Positions 24,435 to 32,514 of a DNA stretch of 38,325 bases are shown here, piece after piece (positions within the stretch are counted from its first letter, which is position 1; the number at the start of each line of letters is the position of its first letter). The notes beneath the pieces were generated by a model. That model saw nothing but the letters and a program-made list of their open reading frames with translations, was not told the DNA's origin and searched no databases. Location of the stretch: positions 131,567-169,891 of the forward strand of contig DIPM01000010.1 of the NCBI GenBank assembly GCA_002427105.1. Reading direction: 5' to 3'. This stretch comes from Marinilabiliaceae bacterium UBA5488. Its GTDB lineage: Bacteria > Bacteroidota > Bacteroidia > Bacteroidales > Marinilabiliaceae. The position numbers and the translations under genes were made by a program.

Positions 24435-25457
24435 TTAATGTATTGCCGACTGGAATTGTTCCAGAAAACGAATGTCGTTTTCAAAGAACAAGCGTATGTC
24501 TTTTATTTGATATTTCAACATGGCTATTCTTTCTATGCCCATGCCAAAGGCAAAGCCTGTATATTTTTGGCTGTCTATACCGCACAAATCCAGCACCTTA
24601 GGATCGACCATGCCGCAGCCCATTATTTCAAGCCAGCCTGTATGCTTACATACACTGCAACCATTGCCGCCACATATTGAGCAGCTCACATCCATCTCGG
24701 CAGATGGTTCCGTAAAAGGAAAGTAGGAGGGACGCAGCCGTATTTCAGTTTTCTCATCAAAAAACTCGCGGGCAAAGTATAACAAGGTCTGTTTCAAGTC
24801 GGCAAACGACACGTTTTCATCCACGTATAGTCCTTCAATCTGATGGAAGATGCAGTGTGCACGTGCCGAAATAGCTTCATTACGAAACACCCTTCCCGGA
24901 AAAATAGCGCGGATAGGTGGCTGTTGTTTCTCCATTACTCTGACTTGAACCGAGGAGGTGTGAGTACGCAAAAGTATATCCGGGTCTTTATTGATAAAGA
25001 AGGTGTCTTGCATATCCCTGGCCGGGTGATCAAGCGGGAAGTTGAGAGCTGAAAATACGTGCCAGTCATCCTCTATTTCAGGTCCTTCAGAGACGATAAA
25101 GCCGATGCGGGCAAAGATGTCAACTATCTGATTGCGAACCAGGGTGATAGGGTGGTGTCCCCCGAGAGGAAAGGGGCTCCCGGGACGGGTAAGATCGGTA
25201 TTGGAAGCGCTGCTACTTGTAGCTTCGTTGTTTTCTTTCAGCTGCTGAATAATATTCTGCGCCTCGCTCTTGAGCCTGTTAAGCGACATGCCTACAGCTT
25301 TTTTCTCTTCGGCTGCGACACTCTTGAATTGGTCAAAAAGGTTGGATACAAGTCCTTTCTTACTCAGATATTTTATACGTAAAGCTTCTGCCTCAGCTGC
25401 ACTGCTAGCTTTCAGACTCCTGATTTCCGATAGTAACTCTTCTATTTTCTCCTGCAT
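24435..25457 (-). CDS. pheS: Phenylalanyl-tRNA synthetase alpha subunit
   Basis: The 340-residue subunit carries the class II catalytic core that charges tRNA-Phe with phenylalanine as an alpha2-beta2 enzyme. The N-terminal coiled coil (residues 1-85) is followed by HPITLVRNQIVDIF, motif 2 (RTHTSSVQVR and GRVFRNEAISARA), PSAEMDVSC, a Cys-rich loop (CSICGGNGCSVCKHTGWLEI) and motif 3 (GFAFGMGIERIAMLKY). Length is typical. pheT is not in the window, so the subunits are unlinked. A -7-like TATTTTTG on the minus strand at 25507-25514 lies about 50 bases upstream. Confidence 0.96.
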   Translation of the reverse strand: MQEKIEELLSEIRSLKASSAAEAEALRIKYLSKKGLVSNLFDQFKSVAAEEKKAVGMSLNRLKSEAQNIIQQLKENNEATSSSASNTDLTRPGSPFPLGGHHPITLVRNQIVDIFARIGFIVSEGPEIEDDWHVFSALNFPLDHPARDMQDTFFINKDPDILLRTHTSSVQVRVMEKQQPPIRAIFPGRVFRNEAISARAHCIFHQIEGLYVDENVSFADLKQTLLYFAREFFDEKTEIRLRPSYFPFTEPSAEMDVSCSICGGNGCSVCKHTGWLEIMGCGMVDPKVLDLCGIDSQKYTGFAFGMGIERIAMLKYQIKDIRLFFENDIRFLEQFQSAIH

Positions 25458-25506
25458 TGAAGTATTATTTTAAGTGCTTAGCGGGTTTTTATGAAAACCT
25501 GAGCTG

Positions 25507-25543
25507 CAAAAATAAGAATATTACGGGCGGATAAAAAGTCAAA
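25507..25543 (-). promoter_or_regulatory. Possible pheS promoter
   Basis: On the minus strand a TTTG at 25543-25540 and a TATTTTTG at 25514-25507 resemble -33 and -7 boxes. The gap of 25 bases is longer than the usual 19-21. The implied leader is about 45 bases. Confidence 0.4.
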
Positions 25544-25568
25544 GCCCTATTTTTCATGCCTTAATAGT

Positions 25569-26402
25569 TTATGCAGATTGTTTGGCAAGGATTTTAAGCG
25601 CTCCTACGGCTTTTAGTATCAGATACTGGATTGTAAGAACGAAAATAATAGCAGCTCCTGAGGGGATATTAAGAGCGTAAGCAACCAAGAGCCCTGCCAA
25701 AGAACCTATTAAGCCAAAGAGAACAGACAGGGCAATTATTTTTTTGAAAGAGTGAGTGAACAACATTGCTGTCGCCTGAGGTATGGTGAAAAGGCTCAAT
25801 ACCAGTATGATTCCCATAATCCGAATGCTAACTACGATTGCAAGCGAGACTAATATGGCCATTGCATATCTGAAAAATGTCACCTTCAGGGCGTTTATTC
25901 TTGAAAATTCCGGATCGAAGGCTGTGTAGATTATTGGTCTGTAATAAACGATGAAAAATAGCGCTGTGAAGATGGTGAGAGTCAAAATCATAAAAATATC
26001 GCTTATCCCTACCGAGAGTATGCTTCCAAATAGAAAGCTCATAAGGTTGGGGGCGTAGCCGGGTGTCAGAAAAACAAATATTATTCCCAGAGCCATCCCG
26101 AGCGACCAGAGTATTGCAATGGCGCTATCTTCCCTCATCTTGCCTTTCTCTGAGATCCATTCAATGCTTGTTCCGGTAAGCACGGCAAAGATTGCCGCGC
26201 CCATAAAAGGATTTAGACCCAGATAGTAGGCTATGCCGATGCCGCCAAATGAGGCATGGGTTATACCTCCGCTAATAAAAACGTTTTTGCGTGCTACTAT
26301 ATAGGTTCCTATCATAGCTGCCAGTACACTTGTTAATAGCGAAGCAACAACCGCGTTGCGGAAGAAAGTATAATTGAAGAGATTTATGAATTCATTCATC
26401 AT
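25569..26402 (-). CDS. znuB: Metal ABC transporter permease (ZnuB type)
   Basis: A 277-residue inner-membrane permease of the ABC-3 family, with about eight hydrophobic helices and the motifs VVASLLTSVLAAMIGTYIVARKNVFISGGITHASFGGIGIAYYLG and, near the end, SGAAIIFVLTIQYL (quoted in part). It forms the channel for zinc or manganese imported with the ATPase and binding protein encoded upstream. Its start overlaps the ATPase gene by four bases. Metal choice is inferred from the linked Fur-family gene and the His-rich binding protein. Confidence 0.88.
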   Translation of the reverse strand: MMNEFINLFNYTFFRNAVVASLLTSVLAAMIGTYIVARKNVFISGGITHASFGGIGIAYYLGLNPFMGAAIFAVLTGTSIEWISEKGKMREDSAIAILWSLGMALGIIFVFLTPGYAPNLMSFLFGSILSVGISDIFMILTLTIFTALFFIVYYRPIIYTAFDPEFSRINALKVTFFRYAMAILVSLAIVVSIRIMGIILVLSLFTIPQATAMLFTHSFKKIIALSVLFGLIGSLAGLLVAYALNIPSGAAIIFVLTIQYLILKAVGALKILAKQSA

Positions 26403-27139
26403 ATATGTTTGTTTAGGATACTACGCGGAGCCTTGTCGTGGGCCACTATCTTCAAGGGGGCATTGTAGCTCTCCAACATGCCGGCAGTAACCTCATTGGA
26501 GGGATGATAGTGCATATTTTGATTAACGCAGGCTATGGTTTTGACCATCGACGAGATGGTCCCTACATCGTGTGACACCAGGATAATCGCCATGTTTTTG
26601 TTAAGCTCCTGAAGCCATTTGTATAACTCACCTTCAAAGTTTTTATCAACATAGGTGTTGGGCTCATCAAGAATAAGCAACTCCGGCTGGTTAATCAGTG
26701 CGCGACTTAGCAAAACACGCTGTAGCTGCCCTCCTGAAAGCTCGCCGATGGGACGTTTGCGATATGCTGATAAGCCTGTTTCATCTATCAGCTTTGTGCT
26801 TCTGGCTTTTTGAGCTTTGCTAAGTCGTGGCCACCATGCACTTCCGGTCTTGAAGCCCGACTGTATTACCTCCTCAACGCTGATGGGGAAACTACGGTCA
26901 ACGCGTGATGCCTGTGGCAGATAGCCTATGTTTATTTTACCTGATGGAAAACTGACCTGCCCCTTAAAAGGCTGGATTATACCAAGCAAGACCTTTACCA
27001 TTGTGGTTTTTCCTCCACCGTTTGGACCTATCACCCCGATAAAGTCTTTGGGATAGACTTTCAGACTGATATTCCGGAGGACTGCCTCGCCGTTGTATCC
27101 GGCCGTTACATCTTCCAGCTCAGCGATTGCTTTATTCAT
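26399..27139 (-). CDS. znuC: Metal ABC transporter ATP-binding protein (ZnuC type)
   Basis: The 246-residue ATPase has Walker A GPNGGGKTT at 38-46, a Q-loop in YLPQ, the signature LSGGQLQR, Walker B LLILDEPNTYVD (with Asn where most have Thr) and the switch His in LVSHDVG. The family couples ATP hydrolysis to metal import. It overlaps the binding-protein gene by eight bases and the permease gene by four, so the three are translated as one unit. Confidence 0.92.
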   Translation of the reverse strand: MNKAIAELEDVTAGYNGEAVLRNISLKVYPKDFIGVIGPNGGGKTTMVKVLLGIIQPFKGQVSFPSGKINIGYLPQASRVDRSFPISVEEVIQSGFKTGSAWWPRLSKAQKARSTKLIDETGLSAYRKRPIGELSGGQLQRVLLSRALINQPELLILDEPNTYVDKNFEGELYKWLQELNKNMAIILVSHDVGTISSMVKTIACVNQNMHYHPSNEVTAGMLESYNAPLKIVAHDKAPRSILNKHI

Positions 27140-28016
27140 TTAAGTATTTTTGAAAGGTAAGGTTTAGCTCTGCCATCGTTTCTTCCCAATCATAAGCCAT
27201 GGGATTAATCGTTGCTAATGCAATACCGGCCTCCTCAGCTATTGTTTCGGCATTCCTGATATCATATTCTTCCTGAATAAAAATAACGCTGACGGACTTG
27301 CTCTTTGCAGTCTCTATTAAGGATGCCAGATAGGCAGGCGATGGCTCTTTGCCCTCTACTTCGACCTCGTGCTGCACTAAATTATAGTCGCGTGCCAGGT
27401 AACTAAGTGCAGGATGGAAAATCATAAACTCCCTGGTCTTGACCAAAGCCGTTGTAGCCCTCATTTCCTTGTCTGCCTTTTCCACTATTGCCATAAGATG
27501 CGGGTAGTTTGCTTCTATGGTATCTTTTAGCTGCGGAAAATTCTCAATAAGGGCATCCCTGATCAGGGGGATAAGCTGTTTTACCACTGAAGGCGACATC
27601 CAGATATGTGGATCTACGCCATGCGCATGTCCATCATCCTTATGGTGATCTGACGAAGCGCTAATAAGCTCTGTGTGGTCGGAGAGGGTGAGCATTTTCA
27701 TTTCCGGATTAATCTCTCCCAGTCTTGGGAGCCAGGCTGCCTCATAGCCCAGGTTGCCCACTCCTATATAGAGCTTAGAATCAGAAAGTTTTTGGAATTG
27801 CTTAGTAGTGGGCGAGTAGGTTGAGTGACTGGATCCGGGAGGGACCATTACGTTAACCTCAAGCGCTCCGCCGCTCAACTGGTCGATGAAATATTTCTGC
27901 GGCAGAATGCTGACTGACAGCAAATTGTCGCTTGCCTGTTTTGTGCCACAGCCCGTGAGATATGCACTAAGTAATAGTGGTAGAATTAATGCTAATTGTA
28001 TTTTTCTTTGTCTCAT
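27132..28016 (-). CDS. znuA: Zinc/metal-binding lipoprotein (ZnuA type)
   Basis: The 294-residue solute-binding protein has a lipoprotein signal (LSAYLTGC, lipidated C23). Typical cluster A-I features follow: SILPQKYFIDQLSGG, then VPPGSSHSTYSPT, then a His/Asp-rich loop (SDHHKDDGHAHGVDPHIWMSP). Further conserved segments are FMIFHPALSYLARDY and IFIQEEYD. The His-rich loop and conserved His residues indicate zinc, with manganese as an alternative. It delivers metal to the permease encoded downstream. A 106-base gap separates it from the Fur-family gene on the same strand, with no separate promoter that I can see. Confidence 0.9.
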   Translation of the reverse strand: MRQRKIQLALILPLLLSAYLTGCGTKQASDNLLSVSILPQKYFIDQLSGGALEVNVMVPPGSSHSTYSPTTKQFQKLSDSKLYIGVGNLGYEAAWLPRLGEINPEMKMLTLSDHTELISASSDHHKDDGHAHGVDPHIWMSPSVVKQLIPLIRDALIENFPQLKDTIEANYPHLMAIVEKADKEMRATTALVKTREFMIFHPALSYLARDYNLVQHEVEVEGKEPSPAYLASLIETAKSKSVSVIFIQEEYDIRNAETIAEEAGIALATINPMAYDWEETMAELNLTFQKYLNE

Positions 28017-28122
28017 GTTTTAATTTTTAACTAATAACTATCCCATCTTATTGGACTTTTGTGTTACACCCTTGCCGGGCTATCCTACATCTCTTAATCC
28101 AAGCAATGTAATCGCTCACTCT

Positions 28123-28557
28123 TTATTTGCCGGCAGGAAGATTGCAATGGGCACAAATGCCTTCAATTATCAGACTGCTCGATTCCATGACGAAACCGCC
28201 CGGCAGCGTATCCTTTTTTATATCTACCTGAGGCATGCAAATAAGTTTGTTGCAGTGTGAACAGTGAAAATGCGCATGAGCACTGTTTATATGCTTGCCT
28301 GCAAGTTTGTATTTGACAGTTTGTGAGTCAATTGCAATCTGATGAATTATCTTCTTCTCGACCAGAGTCCTGATTGTACGATAAACAGTTACCCGGTCAA
28401 CCTGTCCCATATCCTGCTCCAGCTGCTCTTCTATCTCCTTTTGGGTCAAAGCAATACCCGGAGAGCGAAGCAGCTCAAGTACCTTACGCCTTATGCCCGT
28501 AACGTTTAGCCCTTTTTGCTTAAGCAGGAAGTTTATATCGTTAATATTTGCAACCAT
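28123..28557 (-). CDS. Fur-family metalloregulator, probably Zur
   Basis: The 144-residue protein has the Fur winged helix (VTGIRRKVLELLRSPGIALTQKEIEEQL and RVTVYRTIRTLVEKKIIHQI) and a dimerisation domain with two CxxC pairs (HCSHC and CAHC) that bind structural zinc. It precedes znuABC, so zinc sensing is likely; the sequence alone cannot separate Zur from Fur. I chose the ATG at 28557 over one at 28575 because it gives the usual N-terminus (VANINDINFLLKQKGLNVTG). That ATG lies in the centre of a perfect palindrome, which suggests autoregulation. Confidence 0.87.
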   Translation of the reverse strand: MVANINDINFLLKQKGLNVTGIRRKVLELLRSPGIALTQKEIEEQLEQDMGQVDRVTVYRTIRTLVEKKIIHQIAIDSQTVKYKLAGKHINSAHAHFHCSHCNKLICMPQVDIKKDTLPGGFVMESSSLIIEGICAHCNLPAGK

Positions 28558-28568
28558 GTTGCAAATAT
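28544..28568. promoter_or_regulatory. Perfect palindrome over the Fur/Zur start, candidate operator
   Basis: Eleven-base arms ATATTTGCAAC and GTTGCAAATAT flank a central CAT, which is the start codon of the Fur-family gene on the minus strand. The right arm overlaps a minus-strand TATATTTG (28569-28562) that could be the -7 box, so a protein bound here would block transcription. The same motif was not seen elsewhere in the window. Confidence 0.7.
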
Positions 28569-28657
28569 ACAACAATAATAGATAACAATGAAATCTGACC
28601 TATGTTTTTCTATGCCCTTGTATCAGGTCTTGAAAATCAAACTTTAGCCATAATTAA

Positions 28658-28688
28658 TTTGTTGAGATAAAAAAAATATCTACTTTTG
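28658..28688 (+). promoter_or_regulatory. Promoter of rplU-rpmA
   Basis: TTTG at 28658-28661, a gap of 19 bases and TACTTTTG at 28681-28688 match the Bacteroidota consensus exactly. The implied leader of about 80 bases before rplU could hold autogenous control by ribosomal protein, but I see no clear structure in it. Confidence 0.8.
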
Positions 28689-28773
28689 CAGTCCGAATGA
28701 ATTCTGACGGGTATAAAAGAGGTAGGCAATATTAGATTTACCCACCTGCAGGAAGAAACAATAAATTGAATTA

Positions 28774-29091
28774 GTGATGTATGCAATTGTAAACATTGCC
28801 GGACAGCAGTTTAAAGTTGAGAAGGAGCGCAAAATATTTGTGCACCGTTTAGCTGCGGAAGAAGGCGCTTCTGTTGAGTTTGATGAAGTTCTTTTGGTAG
28901 AAGACGAAGCCGGTATTAAGGTAGGTGCGCCTGCATTGCCCGGAGCTAAAGTAACAGCAAAAGTTCTGTCACATCTGAAGGGTGATAAAGTTATCGTTTT
29001 CAAGAAAAAGAGACGTAAAACTTACAGGAAGAAAAACGGTCACAGGCAGTATTTAAGCCAGATTCAGATCGAAGATATTCAGGTTGGATAA
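28774..29091 (+). CDS. rplU: 50S ribosomal protein L21
   Basis: This 105-residue ribosomal protein matches L21 throughout: MYAIVNIAGQQFKVEKERKIFVHRL at the start (in part), VLLVEDEAGIKVGAPALPGAKV in the middle, and VIVFKKKRRKTYRKKNGHRQ near the end. It binds 23S rRNA in the large subunit. Length is typical. The usual partner rpmA starts 17 bases downstream. Confidence 0.97.
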   Translation: MMYAIVNIAGQQFKVEKERKIFVHRLAAEEGASVEFDEVLLVEDEAGIKVGAPALPGAKVTAKVLSHLKGDKVIVFKKKRRKTYRKKNGHRQYLSQIQIEDIQVG

Positions 29092-29108
29092 TAAAAAATT
29101 AAGGTGAA

Positions 29109-29372
29109 ATGGCACATAAGAAAGGTGTAGGTAGTTCCAAAAACGGTCGTGACTCAGAGAGCAAACGACTTGGAGTAAAGATTTTTGGCGGACAATTTGC
29201 CAAAGCCGGTAATATTATAGTTCGTCAACGTGGCACTAAACATCATGCCGGAGATAACGTTGGAATTGGTAAGGATCATACTTTGTTTGCCCTAACCGAT
29301 GGTGAAGTTGTTTTCCGCAAGAAAAGAGATAACCGTTCATTTGTATCGGTTGAGCCTGTTGCTGCCGAATAA
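29109..29372 (+). CDS. rpmA: 50S ribosomal protein L27
   Basis: This 87-residue ribosomal protein begins MAHKKGVGSSKNGRDSESKR and contains RQRGTKHHAGDNVGIGKDHTLFAL (in part), the full L27 signature. L27 reaches the peptidyl transferase centre with its N-terminus. There is no N-terminal extension needing cleavage as in Firmicutes. A strong terminator follows. Confidence 0.97.
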   Translation: MAHKKGVGSSKNGRDSESKRLGVKIFGGQFAKAGNIIVRQRGTKHHAGDNVGIGKDHTLFALTDGEVVFRKKRDNRSFVSVEPVAAE

Positions 29373-29397
29373 CTAAGGGCAAAAAAGGTATTAAAAG

Positions 29398-29443
29398 TCT
29401 CCTGTTTTTGTTACTTTCGTAACAAATTCAGGAGATTTTTTTT
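29398..29443 (+). terminator. Rho-independent terminator after rpmA
   Basis: Outer stem TCTCCTG/CAGGAGA and inner stem TGTTAC/GTAACA around a TTTC loop, followed by eight T residues. It lies 26 bases after the rpmA stop and separates the ribosomal pair from serS. Confidence 0.9.
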
Positions 29444-29493
29444 GAACAGACCGCAGGTCTTAAGTATAGAATTACAGATAAACATTAATCATT

Positions 29494-30765
29494 ATGCTCA
29501 CACTCAAGCAAATACAGGATGGCAGGGATGAGGTTATAGAGCGCCTCAAAATAAAAAACTTTGATGCCACTGCTATTGTGGATCAGATTATTGAACTGGA
29601 CAACCAACGCAAGTTAACTCAGACTGAATCGGAAGCTCTTCAGGCGGAGATGAACAAGATATCTAAGTCTGTTGGGCAGTTGATACAAAAGGGGGATATC
29701 AATGCCGCCAACGAGGCAAGGGAGCGCACGGCAGGATTAAAGGAACAGATTAAAGACTTAAGTTCGACTTTGGTATCTGTGGAAAGAGAATTACTAGATT
29801 TATTGGTGCAACTGCCTAACTTGCCGCATCAGTCTGTTCCTTCAGGCAAATCGGCCGAGGATAATTTGAAGGTTAAGGAAGGCGGGAAAATGCCTGAGCT
29901 TAAGGATGCTTTGCCTCACTGGGAGTTGGCCAAAAAATATAAGCTGATAGATTTCGAACTGGGCGTGAAGCTTACCGGAGCGGGTTTCCCTGTTTATAAA
30001 GGCAAAGGAGCGAAACTGCAAAGAGCCTTAATCAACTTCTTTTTGGAAGAGGCCTGTGCAGCGGGATATGAGGAAGTGCTTCCTCCCCTGATGGTCAATG
30101 AAGATTCGGCTTATGGTACAGGTCAGCTTCCTGACAAAGAGGGTCAGATGTATCATGTCGGTATTGATAATCTCTATTTGATTCCAACAGCCGAAGTGCC
30201 TGTAACCAATATTTATCGTGATGTTATTTTAAGTGCTGAGCAGTTTCCGGTAAAAAACTGTGCCTACTCGGCTTGTTTCAGGCGTGAGGCCGGTTCTTAC
30301 GGAAAAGACGTGAGAGGCTTGAACCGTCTGCATCAATTCGATAAGGTTGAGATAGTACAAGTGGCTAAGCCGGAAGATTCATATAAGATATTGGATCAGA
30401 TGGTGGCGCATGTACAGAGTTTGGTGGATAAACTGGAACTACCCTGTCGCATCTTGCGTCTTTGCGGCGGTGATATGAGCTTTACTTCAGCCCTGACTTA
30501 TGATTTTGAAGTATTTTCGGCCGCACAAGAGCGCTGGCTCGAGGTTAGCTCGGTTAGTAATTTTGAAAGCTTTCAGGCTAACCGTCTAAAGTTGAGGTAC
30601 AGAGATGCCGATGGCGGCAAGCCGCAATTGGCTCATACGCTCAATGGCAGCGCGTTGGCTCTTCCGCGTATTATGGCGGCAATCCTTGAAAACAACCAGA
30701 CTCCGGAGGGAATCAAGATCCCTCGGGTGTTGCAGCCCTTTTGCGGCTTTGATATAATTAAATAA
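29494..30765 (+). CDS. serS: Seryl-tRNA synthetase
   Basis: The 423-residue class II synthetase charges tRNA-Ser and tRNA-Sec with serine. The N-terminal antiparallel coiled coil that holds the tRNA variable arm covers about residues 30-105. The core follows with LIPTAEVPVTN, motif 2 (SACFRREAGSYGKDVRGLNRLHQFDKVE, in part), EVSSVSNFESFQANRLKLRYR and motif 3 (LNGSALALPRIMAAILEN). Length is standard. Two small genes follow closely, DUF4286 and ruvC, probably read together. Confidence 0.97.
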   Translation: MLTLKQIQDGRDEVIERLKIKNFDATAIVDQIIELDNQRKLTQTESEALQAEMNKISKSVGQLIQKGDINAANEARERTAGLKEQIKDLSSTLVSVERELLDLLVQLPNLPHQSVPSGKSAEDNLKVKEGGKMPELKDALPHWELAKKYKLIDFELGVKLTGAGFPVYKGKGAKLQRALINFFLEEACAAGYEEVLPPLMVNEDSAYGTGQLPDKEGQMYHVGIDNLYLIPTAEVPVTNIYRDVILSAEQFPVKNCAYSACFRREAGSYGKDVRGLNRLHQFDKVEIVQVAKPEDSYKILDQMVAHVQSLVDKLELPCRILRLCGGDMSFTSALTYDFEVFSAAQERWLEVSSVSNFESFQANRLKLRYRDADGGKPQLAHTLNGSALALPRIMAAILENNQTPEGIKIPRVLQPFCGFDIIK

Positions 30766-30773
30766 TATCTACA

Positions 30774-31070
30774 GTGCTTATTTTTAATACATCATTTTAT
30801 ATAGACCACGCTGATGTTGAGGCTTGGGGTCGATGGACGGCCGAAAGGCTTTTGCCGGAGGTTGAGAAGGCTGTGGGAGCTGTTAAAGTAGAGCTTTTTG
30901 AAGTAGTGTCAGCAGAATCTGAAGAGAGCAGGGTTTTCTCGGTTCAGTGGCGTTGCGACGAAGAGCAGCTTGCGCGGGTTGATGATGTATTAGCTGAGCT
31001 TTTGAAGGAATGTAGTACTGTTATTGGTGTCTCTGCCACTCATTTCAGTTCAATAATGAGGAGAATCTGA
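30774..31070 (+). CDS. DUF4286-family protein
   Basis: The 98-residue protein has the DUF4286 pattern: MLIFNTSFYIDHADVEAWGRW at the start (in part), then FSVQWRCDEEQLARVDDVL, then a C-terminal strand (FSSIMRRI). It is a small ferredoxin-like alpha/beta domain of unknown function, common in Bacteroidota. The GTG start lies eight bases after serS, and its TGA shares one base with the ATG of ruvC (TGATG), which points to translational coupling. Confidence 0.82.
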   Translation: MLIFNTSFYIDHADVEAWGRWTAERLLPEVEKAVGAVKVELFEVVSAESEESRVFSVQWRCDEEQLARVDDVLAELLKECSTVIGVSATHFSSIMRRI

Positions 31071-31633
31071 TGCAACGGCAACCCGGAGAGAGAGTTATTT
31101 TGGGCATAGACCCGGGGACAACCATAATGGGGTATGGCGTTTTGCTGATACGAGGCAACAGACCTTTAATGATAGCAATGGGGGTTCTGGAACTCAAGAA
31201 ATACAGTGACCACTATCTAAAGATTCAAAAGATTTTTGAGCGGGTTATTCAGTTGATTGATAGCTATCATCCGGATGAGCTCGCCATAGAAGCACCTTTT
31301 TATGGAAAGAATGTGCAGTCGATGCTTAAGCTTGGTCGGGCGCAGGGAGTGGCTATGGCAGCAGCTCTTTCGCGCTCCATTCCTATATTTGAGTATGCAC
31401 CCTTGAGAATAAAGCAGGCTATCACAGGGCGCGGCTCTGCGTCAAAAGAGCAGGTGGCCCTCTTCCTCAAACAGCTCCTTAAACTGGAAGTGGAGCCTGA
31501 ATACTATGATGCCACCGATGGTCTGGCCGCTGCAATGTGCCACTTCCTGCAGTCGAATGTCCCTGCTTCGGGCACTGGTGTGAAAAGCTGGAAGGAGTTT
31601 ATGGCCAAAAACCCTTCCCGTGTGAAAAAGTGA
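31070..31633 (+). CDS. ruvC: Holliday junction endonuclease RuvC
   Basis: The 187-residue nuclease resolves Holliday junctions with RuvAB. The four acidic residues of the RNase H-like site can be placed at D14 (ILGIDPGTT), E74 (LAIEAPFYGKN), D147 and D150 (YDATDGLAAAMCH). The junction-binding EYAPLRIKQAITGRGSASKEQV stretch is present (quoted in part). It overlaps the DUF4286 gene by one base; ruvA and ruvB are not in the window. Confidence 0.95.
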   Translation: MQRQPGERVILGIDPGTTIMGYGVLLIRGNRPLMIAMGVLELKKYSDHYLKIQKIFERVIQLIDSYHPDELAIEAPFYGKNVQSMLKLGRAQGVAMAAALSRSIPIFEYAPLRIKQAITGRGSASKEQVALFLKQLLKLEVEPEYYDATDGLAAAMCHFLQSNVPASGTGVKSWKEFMAKNPSRVKK

Positions 31634-31811
31634 CACCTCTTTTGCAAAGCCTAGCTATATTTTTGTAATAGAAATACAACTTTCCTTACTTATTCGAATG
31701 ATGATGTAATTGAAAAAACGGCTTTTACAGTTATATTTACACCTACACCTTCACCCAAGAAGACTACAATAATGCAAGCCTGATAGTCGCAGGAGAAGAG
31801 TAGCATGCGCT

Positions 31812-31833
31812 ACATCGAGCGAAGTCGAGATGT
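31812..31833. repeat. Short palindromic intergenic repeat (REP-like)
   Basis: ACATCGAGCGAAGTCGAGATGT folds as a stem of ACATC/GATGT with a GAAG-type loop region. Very similar hairpins of the form TCGACTTCGCTCGATG occur in many copies in intergenic DNA of Bacteroidota and other bacteria, from memory. Only one copy is in this window, in the gap after ruvC. Confidence 0.45.
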
Positions 31834-31871
31834 CCGACCGCTCAGACTCCTATATGTTGGAAGTAGTGCTT

Positions 31872-32180
31872 TTAAATTTCAACACTTAATCTTAATTGCC
31901 CTCCAAATCCTTCTTTTATTATTCTCATTAGCGTGGAAAGCCGGATATCTGAAGCATTGTTTTCAATACGTGAAATATAAGTTTTAGTAGTTCCACATTT
32001 TTCTGCAAGCTGTTCTTGTGTCAATCCATTCTCCTTTCTGAGTTCTTGGATCATTACACCAAGTTTAAATGCTTCAAATCCTTCTTCAAATTTTTCTCTA
32101 TTTGAAGTACCCCTTTTACCATATTGCTGATCCAGATGATCCTCAAAAGATGTCAGCTTACTATTTACTTTCTTTTTCAT
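31872..32180 (-). CDS. higA: HigA-type antitoxin, XRE family
   Basis: The 102-residue protein has a charged N-terminal helix and an HTH_3 domain at about residues 43-97 (IQELRKENGLTQEQLAEKCGTTKTYISRIENN, in part). It neutralises the toxin encoded upstream and probably represses the operon. I use the ATG at 32180; the frame stays open to 32258, but the extra 26 residues are Lys-rich and lie inside the toxin gene. The start overlaps the toxin end by 20 bases. Confidence 0.82.
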   Translation of the reverse strand: MKKKVNSKLTSFEDHLDQQYGKRGTSNREKFEEGFEAFKLGVMIQELRKENGLTQEQLAEKCGTTKTYISRIENNASDIRLSTLMRIIKEGFGGQLRLSVEI

Positions 32181-32514
32181 CGAAATACTCCTTTTTAAGT
32201 TTTTCAGCCTTTTCAATTTCTTTTTTGGGCGTTTGTTGTGATTTCTTTTGAAATCCATTGATTAGAATCACTAATCTTCCCTCATCAAAGAAATTGAACA
32301 CTCTATAAATATTACCTCCTAGTTCAACTCTTACTTCATACAAGCCAGTTGACCCTTCTATATGCTTGAAGAATTTCGAAGGAACCCTTTCTATTGTCGC
32401 TATTAATTTTAAGGTCCAGTTGAACTTCTTTTTTACCTCGTCTTCCAGGGATTCAAAGAAGTCCAAATAATACCTTTTATAATAGAAAATGTTCCTTTTA
32501 TATTCCTCATTCAT
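32161..32514 (-). CDS. higB: HigB-type toxin (RelE/ParE, phage Gp49-like)
   Basis: The 117-residue protein matches the Gp49-like HigB toxins: FFESLEDEVKKKFNWTLKLI, then FFKHIEGSTGLYEVRVELGGNIYRVFNFF (in part), then LVILINGFQKKSQQTPKKEIEKAE. Members are ribosome-dependent mRNA interferases. Basic and aromatic residues of the RelE fold are kept and the protein is full length. Toxin precedes antitoxin, the usual higBA order. A minus-strand TAACTTTG (32526-32519) ends four bases before the ATG, suggesting a leaderless transcript. Confidence 0.85.
   Translation of the reverse strand: MNEEYKRNIFYYKRYYLDFFESLEDEVKKKFNWTLKLIATIERVPSKFFKHIEGSTGLYEVRVELGGNIYRVFNFFDEGRLVILINGFQKKSQQTPKKEIEKAEKLKKEYFDEKESK

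Noticed and set aside
24206..24484. 92-codon minus-strand frame between pheS and the PepSY-like gene
   Set aside because: It overlaps the 3' end of pheS, runs through the long inverted repeat and has an atypical composition. No family resemblance.
31805..31987. 60-codon plus-strand frame after ruvC
   Set aside because: It crosses the REP-like hairpin and runs antisense into the HigA gene; no protein resemblance.
32181..32258. Longer N-terminus for the intact HigA
   Set aside because: The extra residues are Lys/Arg-rich, lie within the toxin gene and do not match the family start; the ATG at 32180 gives a normal antitoxin.
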